Assembly: GCF_010587385.1 (NCBI RefSeq)
Contig: NZ_CP047476.1
Span: 1,488,001-1,552,000 of the forward strand
Length of the DNA: 64,000 nt
Source of the DNA: Vibrio astriarenae
GTDB lineage: Bacteria > Pseudomonadota > Gammaproteobacteria > Enterobacterales > Vibrionaceae
Direction of reading: 5' to 3'
Below are positions 36,137 to 44,314 of the stretch, piece by piece. Position numbers and translations under genes: made by a program. Each line of letters begins with the position of its first letter. Position 1 is the first letter of the stretch. The notes under the pieces were generated by a model. It was not told the origin of the DNA. It saw nothing but the letters and a program-made list of their open reading frames with translations, and did not search any database.

Positions 36137-39100
36137 GTGACTCTTATCGCTTGCAAACAACACATGAAAACTATAAATCACTGTAATACACATCGCCCCA
36201 CGGTGGGGGTGATTATGCCACTGCTCAGTGGCTTCTACATGGGAGAGTTATGTATCGCACTGCGCCAAGTGGCAAAGCAGCAAGATATAAACCTCGTCTT
36301 TATTCGTTCCGGTGAGAGCCGCAACTACGAGTTGCCCATCGGCTTTGACAGCTTTGATGCGCTGCTTGTGGTGCTGCATAGTGCGGCTCATAAACTCATT
36401 GCTAAAGCGATTGATCGCAACATTCCTGTTATTTCGCTTGGGGCAAGTTATCGTCCTCTTCCTGTCGAGCAGTTTTATAGTGACCAGAACCAAGGGGTCG
36501 CCTTGCTCTACGATTGGCTGTGTGATTTAGGTCACGAGCGGATTGGGTTTTGCGGAGACTTAAGTGTCAACGACATACGCTTGCGATTTAAATCATTTCA
36601 ACAGAAAGTGCGGCAGCATCACGGTGAGTTTATCTCAGGTGATTTCTTCTCGGTCAGTGACTGCTCCTTTGCAGGAGGACGCGAAGCGGGTAAAGCTTTT
36701 GTTGAGAAGCAAAGCGAATGCTCTGCGGTGATTTGTGCCGCCGACCAAAATGCCATCGGTATGATTCAGCAACTAAAATCTCAAGGGCTGTCTTTGCCTG
36801 ATGATGTTGCTGTTGTCGGTATTGATAATATCTTTTTGGGCGAAAAAGCTTCAGTATCGCTCACTACGATCGATCAAAACCTCGAAGAGCTTGGGCGTAG
36901 CTCACTTCTGCGAGCAGTTGAGCGTATTCGCGGTGCCGCTTATAGTGCTGATACGGTAATGATCCCACAGCGTCTGGTGGTACGAAACTCATGTGGTAGC
37001 GGCGACATGAAGCCGAGCCATGAGGTGAGAAAAAGTGTTCGACAGCAAATGATGTCAGCAGATTCGCAATCACCGGCCGAGTTGTTTGAAAGCTTCTATT
37101 CTCAAGCAAAAGATGGCTTCGACTCTATCCTTGATGCGCAAAACTGCTTTGGCTACCATTTTGATGAGGCAGTGTTGGCTCACTGTCAATCTCAGCATTA
37201 TCAAGTAGAACAAACCCTTTATGCTAATGGCACAAGAGCAAAGCCCCTATCGACGGATAACAAGATAGCCTTTAGCGTCGACCAATTTCCCACCGCAATG
37301 CCGAGTCAGCACTATGTGTCCACGGTTGTTCCGGTAAAAACAGGCTTCGATGGTCACTGGAAACTGCTTTGTATTAATGATTCTCAGTCTATCGATCAGG
37401 GGGTGGGCTCATACTCAATGTTCTCTAACTACCTTGATATGCTCGCGCTGTTCATTGAGCGCGATGCTCTGCTTGAGACGGCGAACACAAGGCAAAAGAG
37501 CCTGCAACAGATCCTTCAGCAGCTTAAAGTTGTGTCTAATACCTCCAATGATGGCATCTGGGATTGGGATTTAATTACCAATAAGTTGACTTGGAATAGC
37601 CGACTCATTGATATGCTTGGTGTGACCGATATTGTCCGAGACTCCATAGACTGTAGTGATTTGTTTTCTTATATCCATCATGAGGATATTTCGTCGATTG
37701 AAGACAAGATCCATGAGCATCTGATCAATGATGCTCCTTTTAAGACCGAATTTCGTATGCGCACCGCATCGGGTGATTACTTGTGGGTTCAAGCCAACGG
37801 TGCTGCAGTGCAAAATAGCCATGGTCGTCCTATCCGTTTTATTGGCTCACTGACTGACATCACGCAACAAAGAGAAAGCGCCGAAAAAATCCATCATATG
37901 GCGTATTTTGATGCGCTAACAGGCATCGCTAACCGTCGTAAAATTATGCAGGACATTAATTTGTTCATTGGCGCTCATCAAGAAAAGCGACGCGCTGTGA
38001 TGTTGATGGACCTGAATCGGTTTAAAATGGTGAATGATACCTTTGGCCACCATACTGGGGATGCGTTGTTGCGACACGTATCAAAGCAGCTGTGTGAACT
38101 GCTGGGTGATCGCCAACAAATTGCCCGTCTAGGCGGAGATGAATTTTTGTTTTTCTGCGATGTGCAAAACCACGATCAGGTCAATGAACTCACCAGCCAG
38201 ATATTACGCCGGATTGCTCGACCTTTGGTGTTCGATGATATTGAGTTGGAAGCTCAGGGGAGTATCGGCGTCGCGTTTTATCCTCTAGACGGCAGCACGG
38301 CGGATGAGCTGATTAAAAAGGCTGATGTTGCAATGTATAAAGCCAAGCAAGCGGGTGGTGGGCGTGCAGTTGTCTACTCTTCAGAGATGGACTCTTCTAC
38401 TCAGAATTTGGTCACGATGGAGCATCACCTTAAAGGCGCGCTTAAACGAGACGAAATAGGTGTCCATTATCAACCTCAAGTTAGGGCTGATGATAACACC
38501 GTGGTGGGGGTTGAGGCGCTGGCGCGCTGGCGCTCGCCTGTATTAGGCGATGTCCCACCTTATCAGTTTATTCAAGTGGCAGAAGAGAGCGGTTTGATGA
38601 CCTCCTTTGGTGAGTACATCTTAAATCAAGTCTGCCGTGACTTATCTTCATCCGAATGGTTGAGGGGGCTCAACCGTATTTCAATTAACGTGAGTGCGAA
38701 GGAGCTGGTTAACCATCACTTTGCATCCTCTGCAATACAAACCATTCTTAACCATAAGCTGCCTCTGTCCCTATTCTGTTTTGAGATTACAGAAACAGCG
38801 GCTATCTCTGACTATGAGCAGTGTAGCCAGGTGCTGTTGCAACTTCACTCAGCTGGCATTGCTCTCTCTCTCGATGATTTTGGTACTGGCTTCTCTTCGT
38901 TATCACTTCTCAAGCGATTGCCATTAAATGAAGTAAAGATTGATCGATCGTTTATTCGCGACATCGTTGATGGCCAAGCGAACTTAGATTTTGTGGCCAC
39001 CATGATTCTCATGGGTAAAAGCCTAGGCTATCAAGTCGTTGCTGAAGGTGTTGAAACTGAAGCGCACTCAATGGCTCTAAAGAGCACCGGAATCGACATC

Positions 39101-39199
39101 TTGCAAGGTTACTCCTACAGTAAACCTAAACCGCTACATGAGTTAGAAGCTATTTATTGCAAGGCGCAAGCTCTTGGAGTGAACACTCTCGACGTCTAG
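36137..39199 (+). CDS. LacI-type sensor / PAS / GGDEF / EAL protein
   Basis: 1020-aa cytosolic cyclic-di-GMP enzyme. Order: LacI/GalR-type periplasmic-binding fold (about 20-290; VGVIMPLLSGFYMGEL, LGHERIGFCGD, LPDDVAVVGIDN) without any helix-turn-helix; a linker region (about 300-450); PAS domain (about 460-590; DGIWDWDLITNKLTWN, WVQANGAAVQNSHGRPIRFI); GGDEF domain with intact LGGDEFLFF; EAL domain with GVEALARWRSP and DDFGTGFSSLSLLKRLPLNE. Both catalytic motifs look functional. No membrane helix. The start is GTG 36137 or ATG 36164, both with weak ribosome sites. The sugar-like ligand is unknown. Confidence 0.92.
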   Translation: MTLIACKQHMKTINHCNTHRPTVGVIMPLLSGFYMGELCIALRQVAKQQDINLVFIRSGESRNYELPIGFDSFDALLVVLHSAAHKLIAKAIDRNIPVISLGASYRPLPVEQFYSDQNQGVALLYDWLCDLGHERIGFCGDLSVNDIRLRFKSFQQKVRQHHGEFISGDFFSVSDCSFAGGREAGKAFVEKQSECSAVICAADQNAIGMIQQLKSQGLSLPDDVAVVGIDNIFLGEKASVSLTTIDQNLEELGRSSLLRAVERIRGAAYSADTVMIPQRLVVRNSCGSGDMKPSHEVRKSVRQQMMSADSQSPAELFESFYSQAKDGFDSILDAQNCFGYHFDEAVLAHCQSQHYQVEQTLYANGTRAKPLSTDNKIAFSVDQFPTAMPSQHYVSTVVPVKTGFDGHWKLLCINDSQSIDQGVGSYSMFSNYLDMLALFIERDALLETANTRQKSLQQILQQLKVVSNTSNDGIWDWDLITNKLTWNSRLIDMLGVTDIVRDSIDCSDLFSYIHHEDISSIEDKIHEHLINDAPFKTEFRMRTASGDYLWVQANGAAVQNSHGRPIRFIGSLTDITQQRESAEKIHHMAYFDALTGIANRRKIMQDINLFIGAHQEKRRAVMLMDLNRFKMVNDTFGHHTGDALLRHVSKQLCELLGDRQQIARLGGDEFLFFCDVQNHDQVNELTSQILRRIARPLVFDDIELEAQGSIGVAFYPLDGSTADELIKKADVAMYKAKQAGGGRAVVYSSEMDSSTQNLVTMEHHLKGALKRDEIGVHYQPQVRADDNTVVGVEALARWRSPVLGDVPPYQFIQVAEESGLMTSFGEYILNQVCRDLSSSEWLRGLNRISINVSAKELVNHHFASSAIQTILNHKLPLSLFCFEITETAAISDYEQCSQVLLQLHSAGIALSLDDFGTGFSSLSLLKRLPLNEVKIDRSFIRDIVDGQANLDFVATMILMGKSLGYQVVAEGVETEAHSMALKSTGIDILQGYSYSKPKPLHELEAIYCKAQALGVNTLDV

Positions 39200-39215
39200 C
39201 ATCATCAATGTGTGT

Positions 39216-39257
39216 AAGGATATTTTTACGGCTCAATATTTTTGTAAAAATATCCTT
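39216..39257. other. Long perfect hairpin between the GGDEF-EAL gene and aroG
   Basis: AAGGATATTTTTAC (39216-39229) pairs perfectly with GTAAAAATATCCTT (39244-39257) across a 14-nt loop. No T run follows. It may terminate the upstream gene weakly or act as an operator. Confidence 0.6.
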
Positions 39258-39404
39258 AATATTGCCTTTTGTTTAAAAAAGTGATTGAAGTTCGCTTTTT
39301 GAATGGTTAACTTACCCCTAAATCAAAACATAATTGAAAAAAGTTTCAGTATTTGAGCTGAGTATAATTTTTAAAAGCTTAAAGATTTAAGGATGAGGTA
39401 AGCG

Positions 39405-40457
39405 ATGTTCCAGACCGATGATGTAAGAATTAGCAAAGTAAAAGAGCTTTTGCCACCAGTGGCTGTTTTAGAGAAGTTTCCTGCGACGGAAGTTTCCGCA
39501 GCAACCACGTTCAATAGCCGTCAAAGTATCTCTAACATGCTAAAAGGTGAAGACGATCGCTTGTTGGTGATTATTGGTCCGTGTTCAATCCACGATCCAG
39601 AAGCTGCGCTTGAGTATGGTAAGCGCTTAAAGGAGCTTCGTGATGAACTGGGTGACAAGCTTGAGGTTGTGATGCGTGTGTATTTTGAAAAGCCACGCAC
39701 CACAGTGGGCTGGAAAGGCTTGATCAATGACCCGTATCTCAATGACACGTTTAAGATCAATGATGGTCTGCGCATGGGACGCAAACTTCTGCTTGAGTTG
39801 ACAGACATGGGCATGCCAACGGCGAGTGAGTTCCTAGATATGATCTCTCCACAGTATGTGGGTGACTTGATCAGTTGGGGCGCGATTGGTGCGCGCACAA
39901 CAGAGTCTCAGGTTCACCGTGAACTTGCATCTGGTATCTCTTGCCCTGTTGGCTTTAAGAATGGTACAGACGGTAACATTAAGATTGCATCAGATGCGAT
40001 TCGCTCTGCGAGTGCTTCTCACCACTTCTTGTCAGTGACAAAATACGGTCATTCAGCGATCATTGAGACAGCAGGTAACGAAGATTGTCATCTGATCCTA
40101 CGTGGTGGCAAAGAGCCAAACTACAGCGCAGAGCATGTTGCTACGATCAAGAATGAGCTTGAGGCGTCAGGCTTACCACAGAAAGTCATGATTGATTTTA
40201 GCCACGCGAACAGCTCTAAGCAGTATCAGCGTCAAATGCTGGTGGCTGAGGATGTATGTGGTCAAATTGCAGGTGGTGAACAAGCTATCTTCGGTGTGAT
40301 GATTGAATCTCATCTTGTCGAAGGTCGCCAGGACCTAGTCGATGGTTGCGCACCAACGTACGGTCAGTCGATTACCGATGCGTGCATTGGTTGGGATGAT
40401 ACAGAAAAAGTACTACGTCAGTTAGCGGCAGCGGTTGAAGCGCGTCGCAACGCTTAA
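39405..40457 (+). CDS. aroG: 3-deoxy-7-phosphoheptulonate (DAHP) synthase, AroG type
   Basis: First enzyme of the shikimate pathway, condensing phosphoenolpyruvate and erythrose 4-phosphate. 350 aa, the same length as E. coli AroG and matching it closely from the start (DDVRISKVKELLPPVAVLEK). Conserved active-site stretches: IIGPCSIHDPEAA (metal Cys), YFEKPRTTVGWKGLINDP, GARTTESQVHRE, CPVGFKNGTDG, FSHANSS (metal His), ESHLVEG (metal Glu) and ITDACIGWDDTE (metal Asp). A TATAAT box lies at 39363. AAGG precedes the ATG. AroG-like features suggest phenylalanine feedback; that is inference. Confidence 0.96.
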   Translation: MFQTDDVRISKVKELLPPVAVLEKFPATEVSAATTFNSRQSISNMLKGEDDRLLVIIGPCSIHDPEAALEYGKRLKELRDELGDKLEVVMRVYFEKPRTTVGWKGLINDPYLNDTFKINDGLRMGRKLLLELTDMGMPTASEFLDMISPQYVGDLISWGAIGARTTESQVHRELASGISCPVGFKNGTDGNIKIASDAIRSASASHHFLSVTKYGHSAIIETAGNEDCHLILRGGKEPNYSAEHVATIKNELEASGLPQKVMIDFSHANSSKQYQRQMLVAEDVCGQIAGGEQAIFGVMIESHLVEGRQDLVDGCAPTYGQSITDACIGWDDTEKVLRQLAAAVEARRNA

Positions 40458-40479
40458 GTCATTTATTTAAGATGATTGG

Positions 40480-40515
40480 AAACGGCTTCCGTGTCACTAC
40501 GGAAGCCGTTTTGCG
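40480..40515. terminator. Terminator between convergent aroG and mscS-type genes
   Basis: Perfect 13-bp stem AAACGGCTTCCGT / ACGGAAGCCGTTT with a 6-nt loop. T-richness is modest on both sides. Confidence 0.8.
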
Positions 40516-40518
40516 TTA

Positions 40519-41592
40519 TTAATGGGGTGACTCTTGTCGGTCGTTGATAACATTGAGTGTTTGGGTTGGGTAAGCGATGTCTGCGCCATGCTCATGTATG
40601 ATATTGAGAATTTTGAGTAGCACGTCCTGCTTTACCTCATGGAAGAAAACCCAGTTGACGGTCTTGGTAAAGGTATACACCATCAAATCAAGTGATGAGG
40701 CGCCATAGCCATTAAAGTTGACGATTAGGGTTTGTGTGGTGTCGATCTCAGGGTGGTTTTGTAACATGGCTTTCACCGCGTTGACGATGTTTTCAAGCTG
40801 CGCAGCATCTTGGTAACGAACGCCGATGTTTTCTGAGATACGGCGATTATGCATACGTGATGGGTTTTCAACCACGATATTACTGAATACCGAGTTCGGA
40901 ATGTAGAGTGGGCGTTTGTCAAAGGTGCGGATTACCGTCATTCGCCAACCAATGCGCTCGACAGTCCCTTCTATTTGTCTATCTGGACTGCGAACCCAGT
41001 CGCCGATTTTGAACGGACGATCGAAATAGATCATCATGCCGCCAAAGAAGTTGGATAGTAGATCTTTTGCTGCAAGACCCACAACCAGACCACCGACACC
41101 ACCAAAGGTGAGAAGACCGGTTAAGCTAACTCCAAGGCTTTGGATGATGGTGAGTAGCCCGATAACAAAGAAAAATAGTCGAGCGACTTTACCGATAGCC
41201 TCAATCGTGGACGGATCATGTTTTTCTGACTTCAGTGTATGTTGCTCAACCTCGCCGACCAAACGAGTACAGAACCAGATAAAGATAAGGATCAGCAAAA
41301 TGTGTTTGATGGTGGCTAACCATTCATGAGGCGTATCTGAGAAGTAGTCGAGAATCACACCCATTGAAAGCGTTGCTGGCCAGAACCAAATGAGCAAACT
41401 GACAGGTGACTTTGCAGCAAGGAGTAGGCTGTCATCCCAACTAAATCGAGTACTCTGGGTTATGGTTTCAAGTCTTTGGTATAGAACCCGCCAAAGCCCC
41501 CATATGATTAAACTTCCGATAGTGATGGCAAGGACACTCTGTTGCCAATCCCCCAATAGAACGGTCGCTTCAGTGACGATTTCTTCTAACAT
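40519..41592 (-). CDS. MscS-family mechanosensitive channel
   Basis: 357-aa inner-membrane channel that releases solutes on hypo-osmotic shock. About four to five N-terminal membrane helices precede the pore helix and beta domain: LTFGGVGGLVVGLAAKDLLS, then NFFGGMMIYFDRPFKIGDWV, GTVERIGWRMTVIRTFDKRP and YIPNSVFSNIVVENPSR. These are standard MscS signatures. The C-terminal alpha/beta domain is present. AAAGAG precedes the ATG. Convergent with aroG, divergent from ppnP. Confidence 0.93.
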   Translation of the reverse strand: MLEEIVTEATVLLGDWQQSVLAITIGSLIIWGLWRVLYQRLETITQSTRFSWDDSLLLAAKSPVSLLIWFWPATLSMGVILDYFSDTPHEWLATIKHILLILIFIWFCTRLVGEVEQHTLKSEKHDPSTIEAIGKVARLFFFVIGLLTIIQSLGVSLTGLLTFGGVGGLVVGLAAKDLLSNFFGGMMIYFDRPFKIGDWVRSPDRQIEGTVERIGWRMTVIRTFDKRPLYIPNSVFSNIVVENPSRMHNRRISENIGVRYQDAAQLENIVNAVKAMLQNHPEIDTTQTLIVNFNGYGASSLDLMVYTFTKTVNWVFFHEVKQDVLLKILNIIHEHGADIAYPTQTLNVINDRQESPH

Positions 41593-41706
41593 GCGTGCTC
41601 TTTTTCTTTGTGAATCTCTCTCGATTATAACTTGGTTTACAAATCGTTAAACATCTGAAATTATGCAATATCTTAATATTTTGATAGTAAACACAAGGAA
41701 AGAGTG

Positions 41707-41988
41707 ATGATTAAAGAAAACACCTATTTTGACGGGGGCGTAAAGTCGCTAGGTTTTTCTCAACAAGGAGCGGACAGCAGTGTTGGTGTGATGGCTCCGG
41801 GTGAATATACCTTTGGTACGGTTGCGGCAGAACGTATGACGGTAGTGAAGGGGGCTTTAACCATCAAACGCCTCAACGATGAAGAGTGGGTCACATTCAA
41901 CTCTGGTGAAGCGTTTGAAGTGGCTGCTGAGTCCTCGTTTGACCTTAAAGTCGAAGTTTCAACAGCGTATTTATGTGAGTATTTATAA
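41707..41988 (+). CDS. ppnP: Pyrimidine/purine nucleoside phosphorylase PpnP (YaiE/DUF1255)
   Basis: 93-aa cupin-fold enzyme, cytosolic, that phosphorolyses nucleosides to base and ribose 1-phosphate. The length equals the family norm (E. coli YaiE 94). Characteristic stretches are NTYFDGGVKSLGF, SVGVMAPGEYTFGT, ERMTVVKGALTIKR and FNSGEAFEVAAESSFDLKV ending in YLCEYL. The ATG at 41707 is preferred over a GTG at 41704; AAGGAA lies upstream. It stands alone next to the GH16 pseudogene. Confidence 0.94.
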   Translation: MIKENTYFDGGVKSLGFSQQGADSSVGVMAPGEYTFGTVAAERMTVVKGALTIKRLNDEEWVTFNSGEAFEVAAESSFDLKVEVSTAYLCEYL

Positions 41989-41991
41989 CGC

Positions 41992-42333
41992 CTACAACTC
42001 AGATGGCTTTTGATAAACGCGTACATAATCAATAGCGAAAGTGGCTGGAAATGAGCCTTAGCCTGGTTCTCCAGCCCATGCACCGCCGACCGCGAGGTTC
42101 ATAATTAGGTAGTGTGGTTTGTGAAATGGATTGAGTTCTTTGTCAACCACATTGATGTCGAATTCATGATGTCGCTTCTCGTCAACATAGAATCGGATAC
42201 TCTCCGGTGTCCACTCCACTACATGAATATGAAGTTCATCCCCAAACGTCAGTGTTATCAATGCTTGGTCTGTAATTGATTTGTTTCGGCAATACATTGA
42301 AACAATTGAGTGAAGTGAACACACCACGAACAC
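41992..42333 (-). pseudogene. C-terminal remnant of a GH16 (laminarinase-like) glycoside hydrolase
   Basis: The readable part includes ELHIHVVEWTPESIRFYVDE, NPFHKPHYLIMNLAVGGAWA and GEPG, typical of the C-terminal half of family-16 beta-glucanases. At 42058-42060 an in-frame TAA interrupts it, but the same frame continues with GSFPATFAIDYVRVYQKPSE, the expected last strand of the family, to a TAG at 41992. The catalytic ExDxxE region and signal peptide are absent, and the first about 25 residues of the open frame do not look like GH16. So this is 5'-truncated with a nonsense codon. Confidence 0.8.
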
Positions 42334-42386
42334 TAATATACTTACTAAACTATTAGTAAGTAGTCAGGGAAGCGTGGAGGTGTGTT

Positions 42387-42695
42387 ATGGCAGTTGTACC
42401 AAGACATACAGGCAATAAGCCAGTGCGAGATCAATATCGTGGAGATATGACCCTTGAACAATGGCATCGCTTCACTAGGGTGGCCAATGCTGCAGATGAC
42501 AGTCGCTCCCAGGCACAATCTTTCGACGACGACCTTACAGTAAAATCGAATCATGCCAAAGATGACATTGTAAAGGAAGTCGCCCTCATGTCTGTCGTTC
42601 GTTCAAAAAAACACAAATCTGAAAACATTCGTTATGCCATCTGGATTAGTGTTGCCGGACTCTTTTTCTTGTGGGTCATGTACATGCTTGGGTGA
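42387..42695 (+). CDS. Small C-terminally anchored membrane protein, unknown
   Basis: 102 aa starting after GGAGGTG. The first 75 residues are polar (GNKPVRDQYRGDMTLEQWHR, then Asp/Lys-rich). One hydrophobic segment near the C-terminus (IRYAIWISVAGLFFLWVMYM) suggests a tail-anchored or single-span inner-membrane protein. No family recognised. It lies between the GH16 remnant and the convergent DUF3541 gene. Confidence 0.75.
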   Translation: MAVVPRHTGNKPVRDQYRGDMTLEQWHRFTRVANAADDSRSQAQSFDDDLTVKSNHAKDDIVKEVALMSVVRSKKHKSENIRYAIWISVAGLFFLWVMYMLG

Positions 42696-42725
42696 AACTA
42701 GATCGGCTTACACTCTATTTGACCA

Positions 42726-43835
42726 TTATTTTGCAACCAGACCATTGGGAAGATTGATAAATACCTCTGGGTGATGGTCGATCGTCGGCCCGACCCTCGG
42801 TGGTTGCCAGTCTAGCAGCATTATTGCTAGTACATTACGGTGTTCTCCATAAGCGAAATCAAAACTGCCTGTTTCGGAGGGCACCATTCCCTGCTGAAGG
42901 TCGACGGATTGCCTGATTGCTTCTCTTGCTTGTGCAACGAAAGGGTCTTCTTCGAGACCAGCAAGCAAAAAGCAGATGCCCACTTCGGCAATCACATCTT
43001 CTTTGGTGGCGCTTAGGATTTGATCCTGGTTGTCGCGAAAATAGTCAAATATCCATTGATGGTCAGATTCTTCCACTGGGCGTTGATAATACTCCGAATC
43101 AGCCAAAATGATGTGTGTCATACCGTAGAGTTTGTTCATGAACTGCTGTTTCGTCAGTTCTTGGTCTTTGTTGTCGGGATAGACCTCTTTAAAGCGTTGC
43201 ACAAACAGTTGTGTGTAGTCTTCTTCGCCAAGTTGTTTGAGCCAATAGACTTGGTTTGCCAACTGCGCCGCCCAGGCTTCAATCATGTCGCGATCCGTGA
43301 CGAAAAAGCGAAAGTCGTATTGTTTGAGGATTTTCCTTAGCTTTTCGTCCTGCTTGTGCTTAAGTCCATACTCGTTTGCTCTTGCCATTGACCCAAGTAG
43401 GTCAACCCCAAGATAAAGATACTCTGGTGTCCACTGTGTTGCGTGATAGCGTCTGCGACTTCTTTCATCGTAATCATCTAAATAGCCGAGCAACCGTTTG
43501 AGTGAGTATTGGGCAATTTCCTCGTCAGTGTCGATAGTATTGGCGAACAGGTTTAGTCGAGTAGCAATCCTAGTTAAGTCACTCTCGATCGCTGAAATGT
43601 ATCTTGGGTCATGAGTTTGGCGGTAAAGGCGAAGACCATAATGCCCCTTTTTAAATTGCGGCAGTTCATCTAGGCGAGTTTCGTAAGTCAGTTTGATTAA
43701 CTCAGCAGTATCTGCCTCACTAAGGCCGCTGTCTGCGAGCACTAAGGGTGTGGTAAGTAAGGTAGAGAGTAGGATTGAGAGAAACCAGTTTGTGCGAGTC
43801 GCAAACTGAGTCAATGTGGCCGTTTGCAGAGGCAT
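42726..43835 (-). CDS. DUF3541-like secreted protein
   Basis: 369 aa. ATG 43835 follows AAGGAAATTTCA, and the chosen N-terminus gives a signal peptide (TNWFLSILLSTLLTTPLVLA, cleavage before DSG). The longer frame to 43982 is rejected. The mature part is helical and rich in charged and aromatic residues (KKGHYGLRLYRQTHDPRYIS, QWTPEYLYLGVDLLGS, GSFDFAYGEHRNVLAIMLLDW). From memory this matches the DUF3541 family found in Vibrio; no biochemical function is known to me. Possibly periplasmic. Confidence 0.75.
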   Translation of the reverse strand: MPLQTATLTQFATRTNWFLSILLSTLLTTPLVLADSGLSEADTAELIKLTYETRLDELPQFKKGHYGLRLYRQTHDPRYISAIESDLTRIATRLNLFANTIDTDEEIAQYSLKRLLGYLDDYDERSRRRYHATQWTPEYLYLGVDLLGSMARANEYGLKHKQDEKLRKILKQYDFRFFVTDRDMIEAWAAQLANQVYWLKQLGEEDYTQLFVQRFKEVYPDNKDQELTKQQFMNKLYGMTHIILADSEYYQRPVEESDHQWIFDYFRDNQDQILSATKEDVIAEVGICFLLAGLEEDPFVAQAREAIRQSVDLQQGMVPSETGSFDFAYGEHRNVLAIMLLDWQPPRVGPTIDHHPEVFINLPNGLVAK

Positions 43836-44030
43836 TGAAATTTCCTTTTTATATTGAACCCTATTTGCTTCGGTTAGGGATACCGGAAACAAGGACAAAA
43901 TATGACCGAGCAAAACGTTGCTTCCGTTGATCAAATATAGCATCACCGGATTGAGCCTTGTAAGTAGATTGTCAAAACTCATATTGATAGGTTATTGGTT
44001 GCATCTTAGGTATTGCGAAAGTGAATTTTG

Positions 44031-44080
44031 TTGCAAAATGCAATCGAAAATATTTGCATTAAGCAAATGCGTGCAATTTG
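44031..44080. promoter_or_regulatory. LuxO-type activator boxes upstream of the qrr sRNA
   Basis: TTGCAAAATGCAA (44031-44043) is an exact TTGCA-N3-TGCAA dyad, the known LuxO binding pattern. A second, looser site follows: TTGCATTAAGCAA at 44054-44066, with further TGCAA at 44072. They sit about 85-130 bp before the sigma-54 promoter, as expected for an enhancer. Confidence 0.82.
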
Positions 44081-44161
44081 TGAGGTTCACTTATGCACAG
44101 AGTTGGTCTTAAAGTGGTCGAATAGTCACCAAAAAAGGTGTTTTCGACCGTTTTTAAAAGT

Positions 44162-44177
44162 TGGCACACAGAATGCA
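44162..44177 (+). promoter_or_regulatory. Sigma-54 promoter of the qrr sRNA
   Basis: TGGCACACAGAATGCA: the -24 GG (44163-44164) and the -12 GC (44175-44176) are separated by 10 nt, the canonical sigma-54 spacing. Transcription would begin near 44187, the start of the first Qrr hairpin. Confidence 0.88.
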
Positions 44178-44186
44178 TTAATGACA

Positions 44187-44299
44187 GTGACCCTTATTAA
44201 GCCGAGGGTCACCTAGCCAACTGACGTTGTTAGTGAACCTTTATTGTTCACAAAAAATATAGCGCCAATCACTCTTACTTTGTGATTGGCTTTTTTTTT
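44187..44299 (+). ncRNA. qrr: Qrr quorum-regulatory small RNA
   Basis: Hfq-dependent sRNA of about 112 nt made at low cell density under phospho-LuxO and sigma-54. Three stem-loops are visible. GTGACCCT/AGGGTCAC lies at 44187-44213. The conserved Qrr pairing core, including AGCCAACTGACGTTGTTAGT, follows at 44212-44236. GTGAAC/GTTCAC is at 44233-44251. The terminator GCCAATCAC/GTGATTGGC with T9 is at 44264-44299. In vibrios Qrr RNAs control luxR/hapR/opaR, luxO and aphA mRNAs (family knowledge). Which of the Qrr1-5 paralogues this is cannot be assigned. It lies between the DUF3541 and XRE-regulator genes. Confidence 0.93.
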
Positions 44300-44314
44300 G
44301 CCTAAAATTCGCTA

